Assembly (NCBI GenBank): GCA_947311845.1
Contig: CAMZMU010000063.1
Coordinates: forward strand, 60,144,769 to 60,208,768
DNA: 64,000 nt
Source of the DNA: Poa pratensis
Lineage: Eukaryota; Streptophyta; Magnoliopsida; Poales; Poaceae
Reading direction: 5' to 3'
Part shown: positions 11,124 to 23,694 of the stretch, piece after piece
Numbering within the stretch: the first letter of the stretch is position 1
Layout of the letters: each line of letters opens with the position of its first letter
The notes under the pieces: generated by a model
Database searches by the model: none
The model's input: the letters and a program-made list of their open reading frames with translations, nothing else
Told to the model about the DNA's origin: nothing
Made by a program: the position numbers and the translations under genes

Positions 11124-14100
11124 GCATCCCCAAGCTTAGTTCCTACTCGTCCTCGAGTAGGTAAACGATAAAAACAAAATAATTTTTGAGGTGACATGCT
11201 ACCATCATAATCTTGATCATATAATATTGCAAGGCACATGTAAATGAATGAAGTGATCCAAGTCAATGGTCTATAATTTGCTACCAAATAGATAATGAGT
11301 AAACAATGAATCACACAAGCTAAACGTTTTCATGAATAGTACTTTCGAGACAAGCATCAAACAGTTTTGCATAAGTGTTAACTCATAAAGCAATAGTTTC
11401 TAATAAAAGGTATTTAATCAACACAAAGGAAGAATTAGTTTCAGCATTTGCTTCAACTTTCAACATATTTATCTCATGGATATTGTCAACACAAAGTAGT
11501 ATAACAAGTCCAATACATTGCATATAACGCATGTTGTAACAAAGTTGACACTAGTGTTTGCTTGTGGAAGACAGAAAGAATAGGAAAACTGACTCAACAT
11601 AAAAGTAAAAGAAAGGCCCTTCGCAGAGGGAAGCAGGGATTAAATCATGTGCTAGAGCTTTTAGGTTTTTGAAAGCATATAGAGATTGCATAAAATATTT
11701 GATACTCCTCCCAACCTTGCTAACACAAGCCATGGCTAACCGAATCCTCGGGTGCCTTCCATCAATCACATACCATGGAGGAGTATCTATTTTTGAGAGG
11801 TGTTTGTTAATTGTCAACGAATGGTAGCGGGTGAGAACAGTATTCTACCTGTCAACGGACTTTTAAGAGCGGCTCCCATGAAGGACGTTATTTCTACCAG
11901 CAAGGCAGATCATCCCTCTTTCTCTTTGGTTTACACACATTCAGGTATTTCACTGTTTGTCATTGCTTACTGATGAATCAGGGCAAAAGTGTGAAGAGAA
12001 TTAATTGGTTAAAGTTGTAATTAATTGGGACTGGGCACCCCGTTGCCAGCTCTTTTTGCAAATTGGATAAGCGGATGTATATGCCACTAGTCCAGGTGTA
12101 AAAGTCCATCGACAAATAGAATAAAGAATAACCACACTAATTCCTCATGAGCTAGTAAACATTGACACAAAAAGGGAATAATAACATTTTGAATAATTTA
12201 AAGGTAGCACATGAAAAATTTACTTGGAGTGGCAAGGAAATACCACATATAGGTAGTTATGGTGGACACAAATGGCATGGATTTTGGCTCAAGGATTTGG
12301 ATGCACGAGAAGCATTCCCTCTCAGTACAGAGTTTAGGCTAGCAAGGTTATGTAAGCAAACAAGAATATCAACCCGTACACCAAGTTTTATATGACAAAC
12401 ATATTGCAAACGTTATAAGACTTCATACCGTCTTCCTTGTTAACCAAACCCTGTTATTAGAAAATATCTAGACCTTAGAGATACCACCGATGCAAACCAA
12501 ATTTTCAACAAGCTTTACGGTAGTTCTTCACTAATAGGCTTAACTCATGTGATGCACAATTTAATCATGATCTACTTGTTAACTCAAAACAATTGACAAG
12601 CATCAAGTTATCCATTAGTGATCTACAAGATTAAGCAAGTTTTTCCTTATACCAATTACCACATGCAACATTTTCTGAACCAACCAAACACCAATCAATT
12701 TATTTCATCAACTCTCCAAACAAATATAAGTGAAGCAAGAGAGTACTTTCTACAAAAGAAAGCTAATAGCTCTGACAAGAGATACATGAAAACAAGAGCT
12801 AAAAGCTGAACAGCGCTAGATATGAATACTCAACAAATATAAGTGAAGAATAGGAGTATTCTCATGAAAAAGCGGAGCGTGTCTCTCTCCCAATCAAGAA
12901 TGCTAGGGTCCAGTCAAGCTTTATTGAAAATAAAAGTGCAATACTGAAAATAAAAGCACACAGACGCTCCAAGAAAAGCACATATGATGTGAAAGAATTA
13001 AAATATAGTTTCACTAGAGATGACCTGATAATTTTGACGATGAAGAAGGGGATGCCTTGGGCATCCCCAAGCTTAGACGCTTGAGTCTTCTTGAAATATG
13101 CTGGGGAGATCCATGGGAGCCTCCCCAAGCTTAAGCTCTTCACTCTTCTTGATCCTATTATATCATCCTTCTCTCTTGACCCTTGAAAACTTCCGTCACA
13201 CCAAACTCAAAGTAGATCTCATTAGAGGGTTAGTGCATAATCAAAAATTCACATGTTCTATAAAGACGCAATATGATTTGTTACTTTAAACATTAGCTAC
13301 AGCCACTGATGTTATGTGAAGCTCTTCCACCCAAAAAAGAATTTCACTCAACACTAGTAAAAGAGAGAATGCAAAATAAAAAGGCATAATCTGTCTAAAA
13401 CAGAACAGTCCGCAAAGACGAATTTTTTCGAGGCACTTACGACGCTCAGATCGAAAACTTGAACTAATGAAAGATTCAGACATTCATAAAGATTACGCAC
13501 AAAAATTTCAGATTTAATTAACAATCTGGTGATTTTAGGAATTTCGTACAGTGAACAGCAAAAATCTGTTTCTGCGCAGCAATCAAAATTAAGCATCATC
13601 TTAACATTAGAGGCTACTCTTGGCACAACAATGCGAGAAAATAAAGATACAAAGGAGTTGCTACAGAAGTAAACAAACTCCTTGACTCAATAAAAGAAAA
13701 ATTGCAGAAAAAAAATAATGGGTTGCCTCCCATAAGCGCTTTTCTTTAACGCCTTTTAGCTAGGCACAAAGCATGCATCAAGTATTACCAAGTGAAGAAA
13801 GGTCTAATTCATCAAAAGCTTCATCAAGAACAGGGTTTGTCACACTAGGACTTTTCAGTTTACGTAATTCTTGGGAAGAAAATTTAAATAGACCATTATG
13901 TGACTCACCCTCAAGCTCATTGAACACGTTATCCGTTTTAAACACACCCGTGGGTTTTGGTTTAGAAATTTTTGGCACATACATAAATTTTTGCTCTCTC
14001 CCCACAAAAGCCTTTTGCTTTTTAGTTTTAATAGAGGTAAAAGTAGAACTTATTACATCCATAGCCTCCTCTAATTCACCAATCCTAAGATTTTGATTAT

Positions 14101-14731
14101 CTTGAATAGTACTAGTTTCTAAAACAGCAATTCTTTCATTAATGGTTCCCAGTGATTCATCAACTTTGCTAGTACTATCAAGGAGATTTGGCAAATTTTT
14201 CTCTATAGACTCCAATTTCTTTATAACATCTTCCAAGGTGATCTCATTTTTAATGTTACTAACAGGTGGTGTTCCTACTAGACTCTCAATAATATAACTA
14301 GCTTCCAACGCAGGGTACCAAGAAAGTTACCTCCTCAAAGTGTCCAAGACATATCTATACCAGCTAGTTATGCCAACATAAAAATTTCTAAGCAGGATCA
14401 TAGTGGAATATTTTTTAGCACCTACGATGAGCATCGCTGATTCTATACCAAGCATCTTTCAAACTTTCTCCACTTTGTTGCTTAAAAGATCGAACCTCAA
14501 CTTCAGGAACCGAAACATGATGAGCCGAACCAGACATGATAACTAACAGAAAACAAAACTGAAAATAAACTAAATGCAAGTAACTAATTTTTTTGTGTTT
14601 TTGATAATTGAAAGCAAACAAGATAAAATAAAATAAACTAAGCAAGACAAAAACAAAGTAAAGAGATTGGAAGCGTGAAACTCCCCTTGCAGAAGACTGC
14701 TGTCTCCCCGGCAACGGCGCCAGAAAAAGCT
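11124..14731 (-). other. Internal region of the nested element with gag remnant
   Basis: Mostly AT-rich sequence without long ORFs. On the minus strand, a gag-like remnant is visible at about 14540-14415 (SFKQQSGESLKDAWYRI), continuing at 14308-13778 as an open 176-residue stretch (SYIIESLVGTPPV at the start, then a charged possible coiled coil). I recognise the first motif as Athila-type gag. No catalytic pol motif is present in either strand. Confidence 0.75.
14701..14722 (-). other. Primer-binding site of the nested element
   Basis: The minus strand reads TGGCGCCGTTGCCGGGGAG, a PBS form common to plant gypsy elements, nine bases inside the 5' LTR. Confidence 0.85.
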
Positions 14732-16309
14732 TGATGACGTGAATCACACGTCGTTGGGAGACCCCAAGAGGAAGGTATGATGCAGTCAGCAGCAAGTTTT
14801 CCCTCAGAAAGAAACCAAGGTTATCGAACCAGTAGGAGCAGCAACTCTTCAGAAGGTTGTTGGCGGCTCGCACGGCGCAACACGATCACCAACGTGGAAT
14901 CTGCACACAACACAATCAAACTACTTTGCCCCAACGAAACAGTGAGGTTGTCAATCTCACCGGCTTGCTGAAAACAAAGGATTAAACGTATGGTGTGGAA
15001 AATGAGTATTAAATTGCAGAGAATGAAAAAGGAACAGTTTGCAGTTTGTGGTTGTTTAATCAGTGTAAAAGAATGGACCGGGGTCCACAGTTCACTAGTG
15101 GTGTCTCTCCATAAAAGATAACTAACATGTTGGGTGAACAAATTACAGCTGGGCAATTGACAATAGTGAGCGCATGACAATGCATATACATGACATGATG
15201 ACTACTATGATATTTAATTGGGCATTACGACATAATACATAGACCGTTATCCAACAGCATCTATGACTAATAATCCACCGCCGGGTTGTCATCCGAGTCC
15301 CCCGTTGGTATTAAGTTGCAAGCAACGGATAATTGCATTAAGTAAAGTGCGTAATGTAAACAAACACATATGCCCGTGGACATAGCATCGTTAGGTTATC
15401 CCTAGTGGCAACAGCACATCCACAACCTTAGAACTTTCTGTCACTGTCCCAGATTAAACGGAGGCATGAACCCACTATCTAGCATAAATACTCTCTCTTG
15501 GAGTTACAAGCATCTACTTGGCCAAAGCATCTACGAGTAACGGAAAGCATGCAAGATCTTAAATAACATATAAGATAGATTGATAATCAACTTGACATAG
15601 TATTCAATATTCATCGGATCCCAGCAAACACAACATGTAGCATTACAATAATATGATCTTGATCATGTAGGGCAGCTCACAAGATCTAAACATGATGGCA
15701 CAAAGTGGAGAGACAACCATCTAGCTACTGCTATGGACCCGTAGTCCAAGGATGAACTACTCACGCATCACTCCGGAGGCAGGCATGGCGATGTAGAAGC
15801 CTCCGGTGACGATTCCCCTCTCCGGCAGGGTGCCGGGAAGAGGTTCTGAACCCTCCCGAGCTAGGGTTGACGGCGGCGGCGTCTCTGGAACTTTTCGTGG
15901 ATATGGCTCAGGCACTTAGGGTTTTCGCATCGGGGGGAATAAGTAGGCGAAAGGGCGGCGGCTGACGACCCCCGTGGGGCCCACACCACCCTCGGCGCGC
16001 CGGCTCCTTGGCCGCGCCCTGGCCACGTGTGGGGCCCACGTGGCTCTCCTTCGTTGCTCCTTTGGTCCTTCAGGTGTGTTCTGGTAAAATAGGACCCTCC
16101 GTGAAGTTTCGTCCAATTCCGAGAATATTTCCAGACTAGCTTTTCTGGAATACAAAAACAGCAGAAAACAGGAACTGGTATTCGGCATCTTGTTAATAGG
16201 TTAGTCCCAAAAAATGTATAAAAGTGACATAAAGTAGATGCAAAACATGTAGCAATTGGTATAATAAGCATGGAACATCAAAAATTATAGATACGTTTGA
16301 GACGTATCA
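14732..16309 (-). repeat. 5' LTR of the nested Athila-like element
   Basis: A 1578-bp LTR, partner of 9555-11123. It starts TGATGACGTGAATC and ends GAGACGTATCA on the plus strand, and its inner side is followed by the primer-binding site. Confidence 0.92.
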
Positions 16310-17157
16310 ACAGCCCTTACATCTTTTGACGATATCTTCCGCGTCCTCCTTGGCTGTCAACCAGTAAAAACCTTGTCGGAAAGCTTTGGACACAAGAGAG
16401 CGGGACGAAGCATGATGTCCGCAAACTCCAGAATGTATCTCATCCAACAAGTTTCTGCCTTCCTCTGGTGAAATACAACGTTGGTAGACTCCAGTGGTGC
16501 TACGCTTGTACAGTTCACCTTTTATAATTGTAAATGCCTTGGCCCTTCGTACAATTTGCCTTCTTAATACCTCATCTTCCGGCAACTCCTGGTTAATCAG
16601 GAAATCCAAATACGGGGTTGTCCAGTCCGGCTTTACCAAGTAGACGGCATAGCTGGCCTCGTCCACTGGTTCTGCCGCCTCTGGATCAAGAAGGCCAGCT
16701 CCCTTTATTGACGGCTTGTAGAGGTGTTCCAGGAAAACGTCTTTCGGTACCTTTTTGCGCTCCGATCCCAATCTGGCAAGTGTATCTGCCGCCTCGTTTT
16801 GGGCTCTTGGAATGTGGCGGACTTCGTAACCTAGGAAGCATTTGGCAAATTCGTCAACAGCTGAGCGATACGCCGCCATTGTTGCACTTTTTGCATCCCA
16901 CGTACCACGTGTCTGTTGCGCAACCAGGTCTGAATCGCCGTAGCAGAGAACGCGCTGGACGCCTAGTTCTTTGGCAATGTGCGAACCGTGAAGGAGTGCT
17001 TCATATTCGGCAACATTGTTGGTTGCTTTGAAATGAATTTGTAGCACATAGCTTAGCTTATCTCCTTGCGGATTTCGCAGCACAACGCCAGCCCCCGGGC
17101 CCTGAAGCATCTTTGATCCGTCAAAGTGCATGATCCAGTACTCTGACTCAGGAGATG
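16310..17157 (-). pseudogene. Second (Tat-type) RNase H and integrase zinc-binding N-terminus
   Basis: A 274-residue open stretch. The first half is RNase H-like, with a catalytic Asp in HFDGS, Glu in NNVAEYEALLHG, Asp in CYGDSDL and a final Asp in NEAADTLARLG. The second half leads into the integrase HHCC zinc finger (HHASSR...CKGC), where the Athila-like element cuts it. This extra RNase H downstream of the retroviral one is diagnostic of Tat/Athila elements. It is separated from the upstream RNase H by a one-base deletion near 17157. Confidence 0.88.
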
Positions 17158-18510
17158 TATTTCATCCATGGCTTCTGTCCAATCTGCGACAAAATCTGCT
17201 AAGGCTTGAGACTTAATAGCGTTTCTGGGCTTATACGTGATGTCGAAGGCGGCAAATTCAATGCCCCATTTGGCGACTCGGCCTATTGCATCCGCATTAT
17301 TTATTATGTCTCCCAGAGGTGCTTTGCTCACCACAGTTATTGAATGTTCCTGGAAGTAATGTCTCAACTTCCTGGCGGCGTAAAAAACACCATAAGCCAG
17401 CTTCTGGTAATGCGGATAACGCTGCTTCGAGGCGGAAAAACTTCACTGATGAAGTAGACGGGGCGCTGTTCTGATGCCTCAGCCGCTTCCGCCTTGCGCT
17501 CCACAACCATAACTGCGCTGATAACCAAGTTGGTTGCAGCGATGTATAGTAGCATTGGCTCCTCTGGATGAGGTGCTGCAAGGATTGGGGCAGTCGTTAA
17601 TGCTACCTTTAGCTGTTGCAAGGCGGCATCTGCTTCGTCTGTCCACTCAAAGTTGTCGGATTTCTTCAGTAGCCGGTAAAGAGGCATAGCCTTTTCACCA
17701 AGACGGCTAATGAAACGACTGACGGCAGCTGCAGAACCGGTAAGGCGATGCACGTCCTTCAGGCAAGTTGGCCTGGATATGTTGAGAATTGCCTTGATTT
17801 TTCCGGGTTGACCTCAATTCCTCGTTCGGAAACGATAAAGCCAAGCAACTTGCCGGCAGGAACTCCAAAGACGCACTTATTTGGATTGAGTTTCATCCTA
17901 TATACCCGGAGGTTGTCGAAGGTTTCTCGAAGGTCTTCAAGCAAATCTGCCTTTTTCCGAGACATGACGGCAATGTCGTCTATGTAGACGTGAACATTGC
18001 GGCCAATTTGTTCGTTAAGGCATCTTTGCATGCACCGCTGATACGTTGCGCCGGCATTTTTTAGGCCGAAGGGCATCGTAATGTAGCAGAAGGTTCCGTA
18101 GGGCGTGGTGAACGCTGTTTTTAGTTGGTCCGATCCCCGCATTTTGATTTGGTGGTACCCGGAGTACGCATCCAAAAAGCACACATCAGCTCGGAGCCGG
18201 CTGTGGAGTCTATGACCTGATCTATACGTGGTAAAGCGAAGTGGTCCTTAGGACAGCACCTGTTCAAACCGGTATAATCGATACACATCCTCATCTCTTT
18301 ATTAGGTTTCGGAACCAGTACAGGATTTGCCAACCAATCAGTATGCACTACCTCCCTAATGAATTTTGCCTCCTGCAACTTGATGATCTCCTTCCCAATC
18401 GCTTGCCTCTTCTTCTCACCAAAGCGCCTAATTCCTTGCTTGACAGGTTTGGCTCCTTTGTAGACATTAAGAGAGTGCTCGGCAAGTTCCCTGGGAACAC
18501 CCGGCATGTC
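17158..18510 (-). pseudogene. Reverse transcriptase and RNase H of the Tat element
   Basis: RT fingers and palm are spread over three frames. 18507-18121 carries the N-terminal motif PNKEMRMCIDYTGLNR; 18184-17759 carries the active site YIDDI, where YVDD is usual, preceded by TMPFGLKNAGATYQR; 17753-17158 is the connection and retroviral-type RNase H. Frame breaks: a two-base insertion near 18183 and one-base deletions near 17800 (in an A run on the coding strand) and 17440. Confidence 0.88.
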
Positions 18511-18734
18511 GGCAGATGACCATGCGAAGATGTCCCCATTCTCACGGAGGAACTCGACGAGCGCGCTTTCCTATTTGTCATCTAAGCCGGACCCGATGGT
18601 GATTTGCTTAGAGCTGTCACCTTTCACCAGGTCCACCTTCTTTGTGTCGTCAGAAGCTTTGAAGGTCTGCTTTGGTTCGGCAGTTTGTACTTTTTCCAGC
18701 AACTTGGACGCATCAGTTTGCTTTCTCAGCATGG

Positions 18735-19190
18735 CTAGTTCCTCTGCGTGAGGACAGCTTCGGCGAAGGCGGCATTGCCACGTTCGCACTCCCTTGCTTT
18801 CTTGAAGTTGCCATTGACGGTGATAGTACCGTTGGGTCCAGGCATCTTCAGCTTGCTGTAGATGTAACATGGTCTCGCCATGAACTTGGCGAAAGCAGGC
18901 CGTCCAAAGATGGCATGGTAAGCACTCTTGAAGGGGACTACTTCGAACCGGATGTACTCTGTACGATAGTAGCTCTCGGTTCCAAAAGTAACCTCAAGTT
19001 TAATGCTGCCCATGGACTTGGCTTGTCTTCCCGGAACGATACCATGAAACTTGACCTTGCTGTAGTCAAGTTGGCTCTCCGTCAAGTTCATGCGCTTCAA
19101 GGTGTCTTCATAAAGGATGTTGAGGCTGCTGCCTCCGTCCATCAACACCTTGGTCAGTCTAAAGTTGTCGACAATAGGGTCGACGACGAG
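18735..19190 (-). pseudogene. Aspartic protease region of the Tat element
   Basis: Open stretch after the nested CACTA element, with the active-site sequence LMDGGSSLNIL near 19120. That is the D-S/T-G-type motif in the DGGSS form seen in gypsy elements. It continues from gag at 20310 once the CACTA element is removed and runs on toward RT. Confidence 0.85.
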
Positions 19191-20306
19191 CACTACTAGG
19201 AAAACGCCCTTCTGTGGCGCACAAAAAACGCTTTCTGTGGCGCATGGTGGGTGCGCCACAGTTAGCTCGCCACTAAAATATAAATTCTGTGGCGCACCCT
19301 CAGATGCGCCACAGAATTTGCCTTTCTGTGGCGCACCCCCCAGATGCGCCACAGAAAACAATAATTCTGTGGCGCACCCTTACCCCGGTGCGCCACAGAA
19401 TTTTTTTTCGAATTTTTAAAAAAAGGCGGCCAGATCTAGATCTGGATTTTCAAAAAATTCAAAAAAATCATAAAAATTCAAAATATGAAATAATTTGGAA
19501 AACCCTAAATATTTTATTTTTTTGAACATTTTTAACACTCCAAGTACCCATCCTCAGATTGCTCCAACCCAAGCACGCTTAACTTCTAAGTTCTATTCAA
19601 TTTAACTACCCTCATGCTACTCAAGTTCTTATTGATAATAGTATCATATCAACCCTCTTAACCCTTGTGTATGTGTATATATGTGTAGTTTATGTGTGGT
19701 TTGTGTATATATATGTTTTTAAAATTCAAAAAAAAATCAAAAGTTCACCGGGTAAACCCTGCAGAAGTTCAAAAAATCCAAAAAAATAAAAAATTCAAAA
19801 AAATCAAAAAACCCAGAAAACTTCACAAAATCCAAAAATTCAACAAATCCAAAAAATTTGAATTTTTTATTTTTTGAGTTTTTTTATTTTTTATTTGATT
19901 TTGTAGAAAAAAATCTTCTTTTGGAATAACTTTTTACTCTTTCTATACCAACTAGACACTAAAACCTAACTACATCTCAAAGGATTTTATTTTTTGAATT
20001 TCTTATCATTTTCTTTCTTGTTTTCAAAACTGAAAAGGCGATCCACCGGGGTGGGATCTGAGTTCAAAAACTTCTGTGGCGCATGGGACCCATGCGCCAC
20101 AGAAAGTCACATGTCCATGCGCCGCATGGGGTCCATGCGCCACAGAAATGTCACTTTCTGTGGCGCATGGGGTTTTTGTGCGCCACAGAAATGTCACTTT
20201 TTGTGGCGCATGCAAAACTATGCGCCACAGAAATATTTTCTGTGGCGCACGGCTATTTGGTGCGCCACAGAATCCATTTCTGTCTATAGCTAGTTTCCTA
20301 GTAGTG
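19191..20306. mobile_element. Non-autonomous CACTA transposon
   Basis: A 1116-bp element with inverted ends CACTACTAGGAAA (19191) and TTTCCTAGTAGTG (to 20306), flanked by the 3-bp target duplication GAG (19188-19190 and 20307-20309). Both subterminal regions hold repeated TTCTGTGGCGCA and its complement TGCGCCACAGAA: 19209-19401 on the left and 20072-20272 on the right. The core (19420-20030) is AT-rich, low-complexity and codes for nothing recognisable. Lacking transposase, it would depend on an autonomous CACTA relative. It separates gag from protease in the host element. Confidence 0.95.
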
Positions 20307-20309
20307 GAG

Positions 20310-23129
20310 GGCGTACTTGCCGGGATGTGGCACGCGGTCAGGGTGATCGTCCCTGTTCCAAGTGATTGGAGCTTCGGACCAATTCAAGTATTGGGGAACA
20401 TCTGGCACCGTGGCATTGAGCTCACGTAGTTCCGCCTTTTCCTCCTTCGCGGACGGAGTGCCCAGGAAACACACGAGTTGCTCGTGTACCTTGGGGAACT
20501 TCTTGTCCTTGCGAGGCGACTTGGGGTCCTCATCCTCTGACATGGAAACAGCCTCCTCGTCGTCGTCCTTCTTTGCCTTATCCGCTTTCTTGGCCTTTTT
20601 CGGCTTCCAGCCAACATCGGGGTCCTTCTTGAAGTCGTCCATGAAGCGGCACTCACCCAATGTGTGGTTGACCTTTCCAAGAGATGCGTGGATCGGGCAC
20701 GGCAGCAACTTCGCCTCTTCGTATGACATGCGATTTTTGTTGGGAACAGCCTCCTTGCCCTTATTTTTATTTTTCCACTTGCGCTTGCCGGCTTTGCCTT
20801 CGAAGGCGGTGGCGACCTCGTTGGATGGTCCAGCTTTGTCTTCATGAGGAGCTTTGCGCTTATAACTAGCACGCTTGTTTGGTGCCAAGTCAGGGGCACC
20901 TTCGCCATCGCGTGCATCATCGTCCGCCTGAGCGTACATGGCGGCAACTTCAAGCATGACTCCGAGATCCTTGACTTGCATGCGGACAAGCTTGTGTCGT
21001 AGACTTGAGCCCTTCAACAAGCATGTGGTGAAGGCATGGATTGCCTGGTTGTCGTCGACGTTCTCACAACTTGCCTTTGTCTGTATCCACCTTGCCAGGA
21101 AGGCGGACGCAGTTTCGTCTGGTCTTTGCACACAACGCGTCAAATCAGTATACGTATTTGGGCGCTTGTATGTGCCCTGGAAGTGTTGGTGAAAACCCGT
21201 TCCATGTCCAGCCAACTGTGAATAGATTTTTCCGGCAAGTTCTCAATCCAGCTTCTGGCTGTGCCCTCCAGCATGAGGGGTAGAAAACGTGCGGTAACTA
21301 AGCCATTGCCCCCGGCAATTTCGATGGCCAACGCATAATCCGACAACCATGAGTTGGGTTTGTCAGCTCCGTTATACCTTTGGCAACTTTTTGACACTGA
21401 TGTCATATCCCGAGGTATACGGATATTGCGGATGGCAGGGCCGAAGCACGCGGGGCCGAGGTATGAGTCCTCCTTTCCAGCCTGAATGTCATTGAGACGA
21501 TGTCGTGCGTCTTCCGGAGCGAGCTGCCTGTTGGTTCTATCACCACGAGGCTCGTCCTGCGCGGCCGGCTGTGCCTAGACTCATTGTTGTTTCCCTGACT
21601 CGCGCCTAGGCGGTGGCGGTAGGGATTTAGTGCGGTCCCTGCTCCTCCTTGGCGGAGGGGGATCGTCACGGTTGCCGCCACTTCTTGGCGGCTGGTTGTT
21701 TCCGCCGCCGCCTTCCCTTCTAGGCGGCGGAGGTGGAGGGTCCTGTTGCCTTTTGCCAGTGTGGGAGGCCTCATCGCGGTGTCTCCTGGGAGGCGGCGAT
21801 TTCCGAGGCTCCTTGTCCTTGCCCTTCCCCTTACCATGGCTACTGGAGCCGGATGGGTCGTTGGGGTTGCCACCAGCAGCAGCTATGCAGGCGTTAGACT
21901 TTGACTCCAGCCATCCACCTCGCGCGTCCGCCTGACTTGCACGAGAATCAGCCCGTGCCTGCTGCTCCAGAGCCTTGTAGGCTAGAGTAGAGGCATAGTA
22001 GATCTTCTCGTCCTTGTCGTAGTCGTCGTTGTTGAGGATGTCCAAGGCGGCCGCAGTGTTGAGGACAGGCGTACTTAAGATTATGTCGCCGTTTTTGTCC
22101 TTGCGCTGCGGAGCTGATGCCCACTCGAAACCAAGTCTCTGAGCAGGGGACTTGAACTCCTTGGGAGGCGGATCACGATTTTGCAGCGTACTCTTCTTTG
22201 GCGGTGGTGGCTTTGACTTGGCCACCGGTGTAGTGGTGAAGAGGTTCCTTTTGGCAGTAAGCTTGGCTTGCTCCGCCTTGGCTTCTTTCAGTAGGTTCAT
22301 GACCTCGTCGTGTTGTTCCTGGAGACTCCTGGTTTGGTTGACTAGAGCCGAGCGGAGTTTTTCCAGGACAGCCGTCGATGTTTGCTCATTAACTGGCGTG
22401 TGTAAGACCTCCGCCAAGGTTGCCTTTTGCGCCTCGGTGAGGGCGTCTTTGCTGCATCCGCCTCGCTCCAGGTTTGTCCTCTTCATGGGAGCCGGCGGGG
22501 GCTCTTGGTCCGGCAAGGTAGCAGCCGGAGTGCCGGCAACGACAGGCTCTGTCGTTTTAGCCGGGTCTGTTCCGGTAGCACCAGCCACGAAAGCCTGCTG
22601 CATGGTTGAACTTGCCACCTCTGATGGCTGTGGTTCTGGTGCGTGGAAGCACTTTTGAACCTTCTGTTCAAACATACTAACAGATTCTCCATCGGATTCA
22701 GAGTCTACGTTGACTTGAACAGTCTCTCTGGATCCGGCATCGGACATCGCATCGTCCTGGAGTGCAGGAAGGATGGATTCAGGATCGTTGCTATCCGGCT
22801 GGGAGTCGGATCCCAGTCCGGCAACACCACAGAAGTGGAGATCGGAATCCGCGGACTCCACGGAGGAGGCAGATTCAGATCCGTCTTGCGAGTAGTCGAA
22901 CTCCGGGCGGTGGGTGGGCGCGAAAACGGTGTGATTCCTGGGGAATCCCATCGCCTCCGAGGTGAACCCCATGAAGAACTCGAAACCGCCAATTGGGATG
23001 AGGGTGTAGGCGATGAGGCCATCTTTTGCCGGCACCCACGTTCCATCATCTTGGACGTAGCTGGTAGATCCGACTCGCGAAGCGCAGCCAACGGCGATGG
23101 TGTCGCCGATGCCGCCAATTGTTACCGCC
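20310..23129 (-). pseudogene. gag region of the Tat element
   Basis: Gag-like protein in three overlapping frames. The first 480 residues (about 23035-21581) are acidic then Lys/Pro/Arg-rich, with low-complexity PPPPPRR blocks. The middle (21570-21190) holds the retrotransposon gag core (SWLSDYALAIEIAGGNG, RSWIENLPEKSIHSW). The last part (21215-20310) continues the core and ends in a Cys/His motif (CPIHASLGKVNHTLGEC) and a Lys-rich tail. Frame changes occur near 21590 and 21190; the second is a single missing base. The open frame begins after a stop at 23130 and I cannot fix the start codon. Confidence 0.82.
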
Positions 23130-23153
23130 TAGAATGTGACGCCTGACGCCTTT

Positions 23154-23172
23154 GGCCCCACGGTGGGCGCCA
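23154..23172 (-). other. Primer-binding site of the Tat element
   Basis: The minus strand reads TGGCGCCCACCGTGGGGCC, two bases inside the 5' LTR. It fixes the element's orientation. Confidence 0.88.
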
Positions 23173-23174
23173 AC

Positions 23175-23694
23175 TGTCGTCGTATCGACATCGTAGATAG
23201 GAGACGGGGGTCCTCTAGCCGCAGGTTAACCGAGGGGGTGAAAGGAAGCGTCGTCAAGGTCGGGATTGTACACGGCAGTTTACCCAGCTTCAGGCTCCAC
23301 GGCGGTGGCGGAGCCCTACGTGCTGCTATAACTCACTATAAGGCGAATAGCCGTGTTACAGGTTACAGCGAGTTGGATGTTATGAAATCTATGCCCTAAA
23401 GGCGTCCCTGGTCCAGCTTATATAGGCGGCCAGACGCAGGGTTACAAGATAATTGCGTGTCCGTCAAGTATACTGAGTCCTAAACCTATCCGGCAAGTAT
23501 GTCGGCTACCGCCTTTGTCTTGATGGCTTCGTGGGCTTCGGTCTTGGGCCTCCATCTTGCCGGCATCCGCCTACCTTCAGTCGTCAGCTATCTGGGCCGC
23601 CCGGCAGACAAAGCCTTAACCACCACTGCGGGCCACCCTGGACTAGCCGGATTTGCCCATGTTGGTGATACCCCTAGTTGACATATCCCCAACA
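23175..23694 (-). repeat. 5' LTR of the Tat element
   Basis: A 520-bp LTR matching 2086-2604 at about 98 percent by eye. Ends are TG and CA and the outer TSD TTGCC is at 23695-23699. A CTATAA-like segment in the GCTTATATAGGCGG region (near 23417) may be the promoter when read on the appropriate strand; I could not settle this. Confidence 0.93.

Larger units (their letters stand above)
9555..16309 (-). mobile_element. Non-autonomous Athila-like LTR retrotransposon inserted in integrase
   Basis: Has two LTRs (9555-11123 and 14732-16309) and 3.6 kb of internal sequence. The primer-binding site TGGCGCCGTTGCCGGGGA reads on the minus strand at 14722-14701, and a purine-rich CTTGGGGATGC adjoins the 3' LTR at 11124. 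The flanks are GCAGC (9550-9554) and ACAGC (16310-16314), a target duplication with one mismatch. The interior has gag remnants but no protease, RT or integrase, so it would have to be moved in trans. I judge it Athila lineage from the gag remnant and PBS. The size and lack of pol recall large retrotransposon derivatives (LARDs) of Triticeae, but I cannot assign a named family without a search. Confidence 0.9.
2086..23694 (-). mobile_element. Ty3/gypsy LTR retrotransposon, Tat lineage, with nested insertions
   Basis: Full-length element bounded by near-identical LTRs (2086-2604 and 23175-23694) and a perfect 5-bp target duplication TTGCC (2081-2085, 23695-23699). The primer-binding site beside the right LTR shows that it reads on the minus strand: gag, protease, reverse transcriptase, RNase H, a second RNase H and integrase. 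A second RNase H between RNase H and integrase, plus an antisense ORF between pol and the 3' LTR, are hallmarks of the Tat lineage. Three insertions lie inside: solo LTR 6209-7808, LTR element 9555-16309 and CACTA 19191-20306. Without them the element would be about 12.1 kb. By eye the LTRs differ at about 11 substitutions and one indel in 519 bases, so insertion was fairly recent. Coding frames carry nonsense codons and indels, so the copy is not intact as written. Confidence 0.93.

Noticed and set aside
19994..20293. Small plus-strand ORFs with repeated RHRNVTFCGAWG-like peptides
   Set aside because: Translation of the CACTA subterminal repeats.
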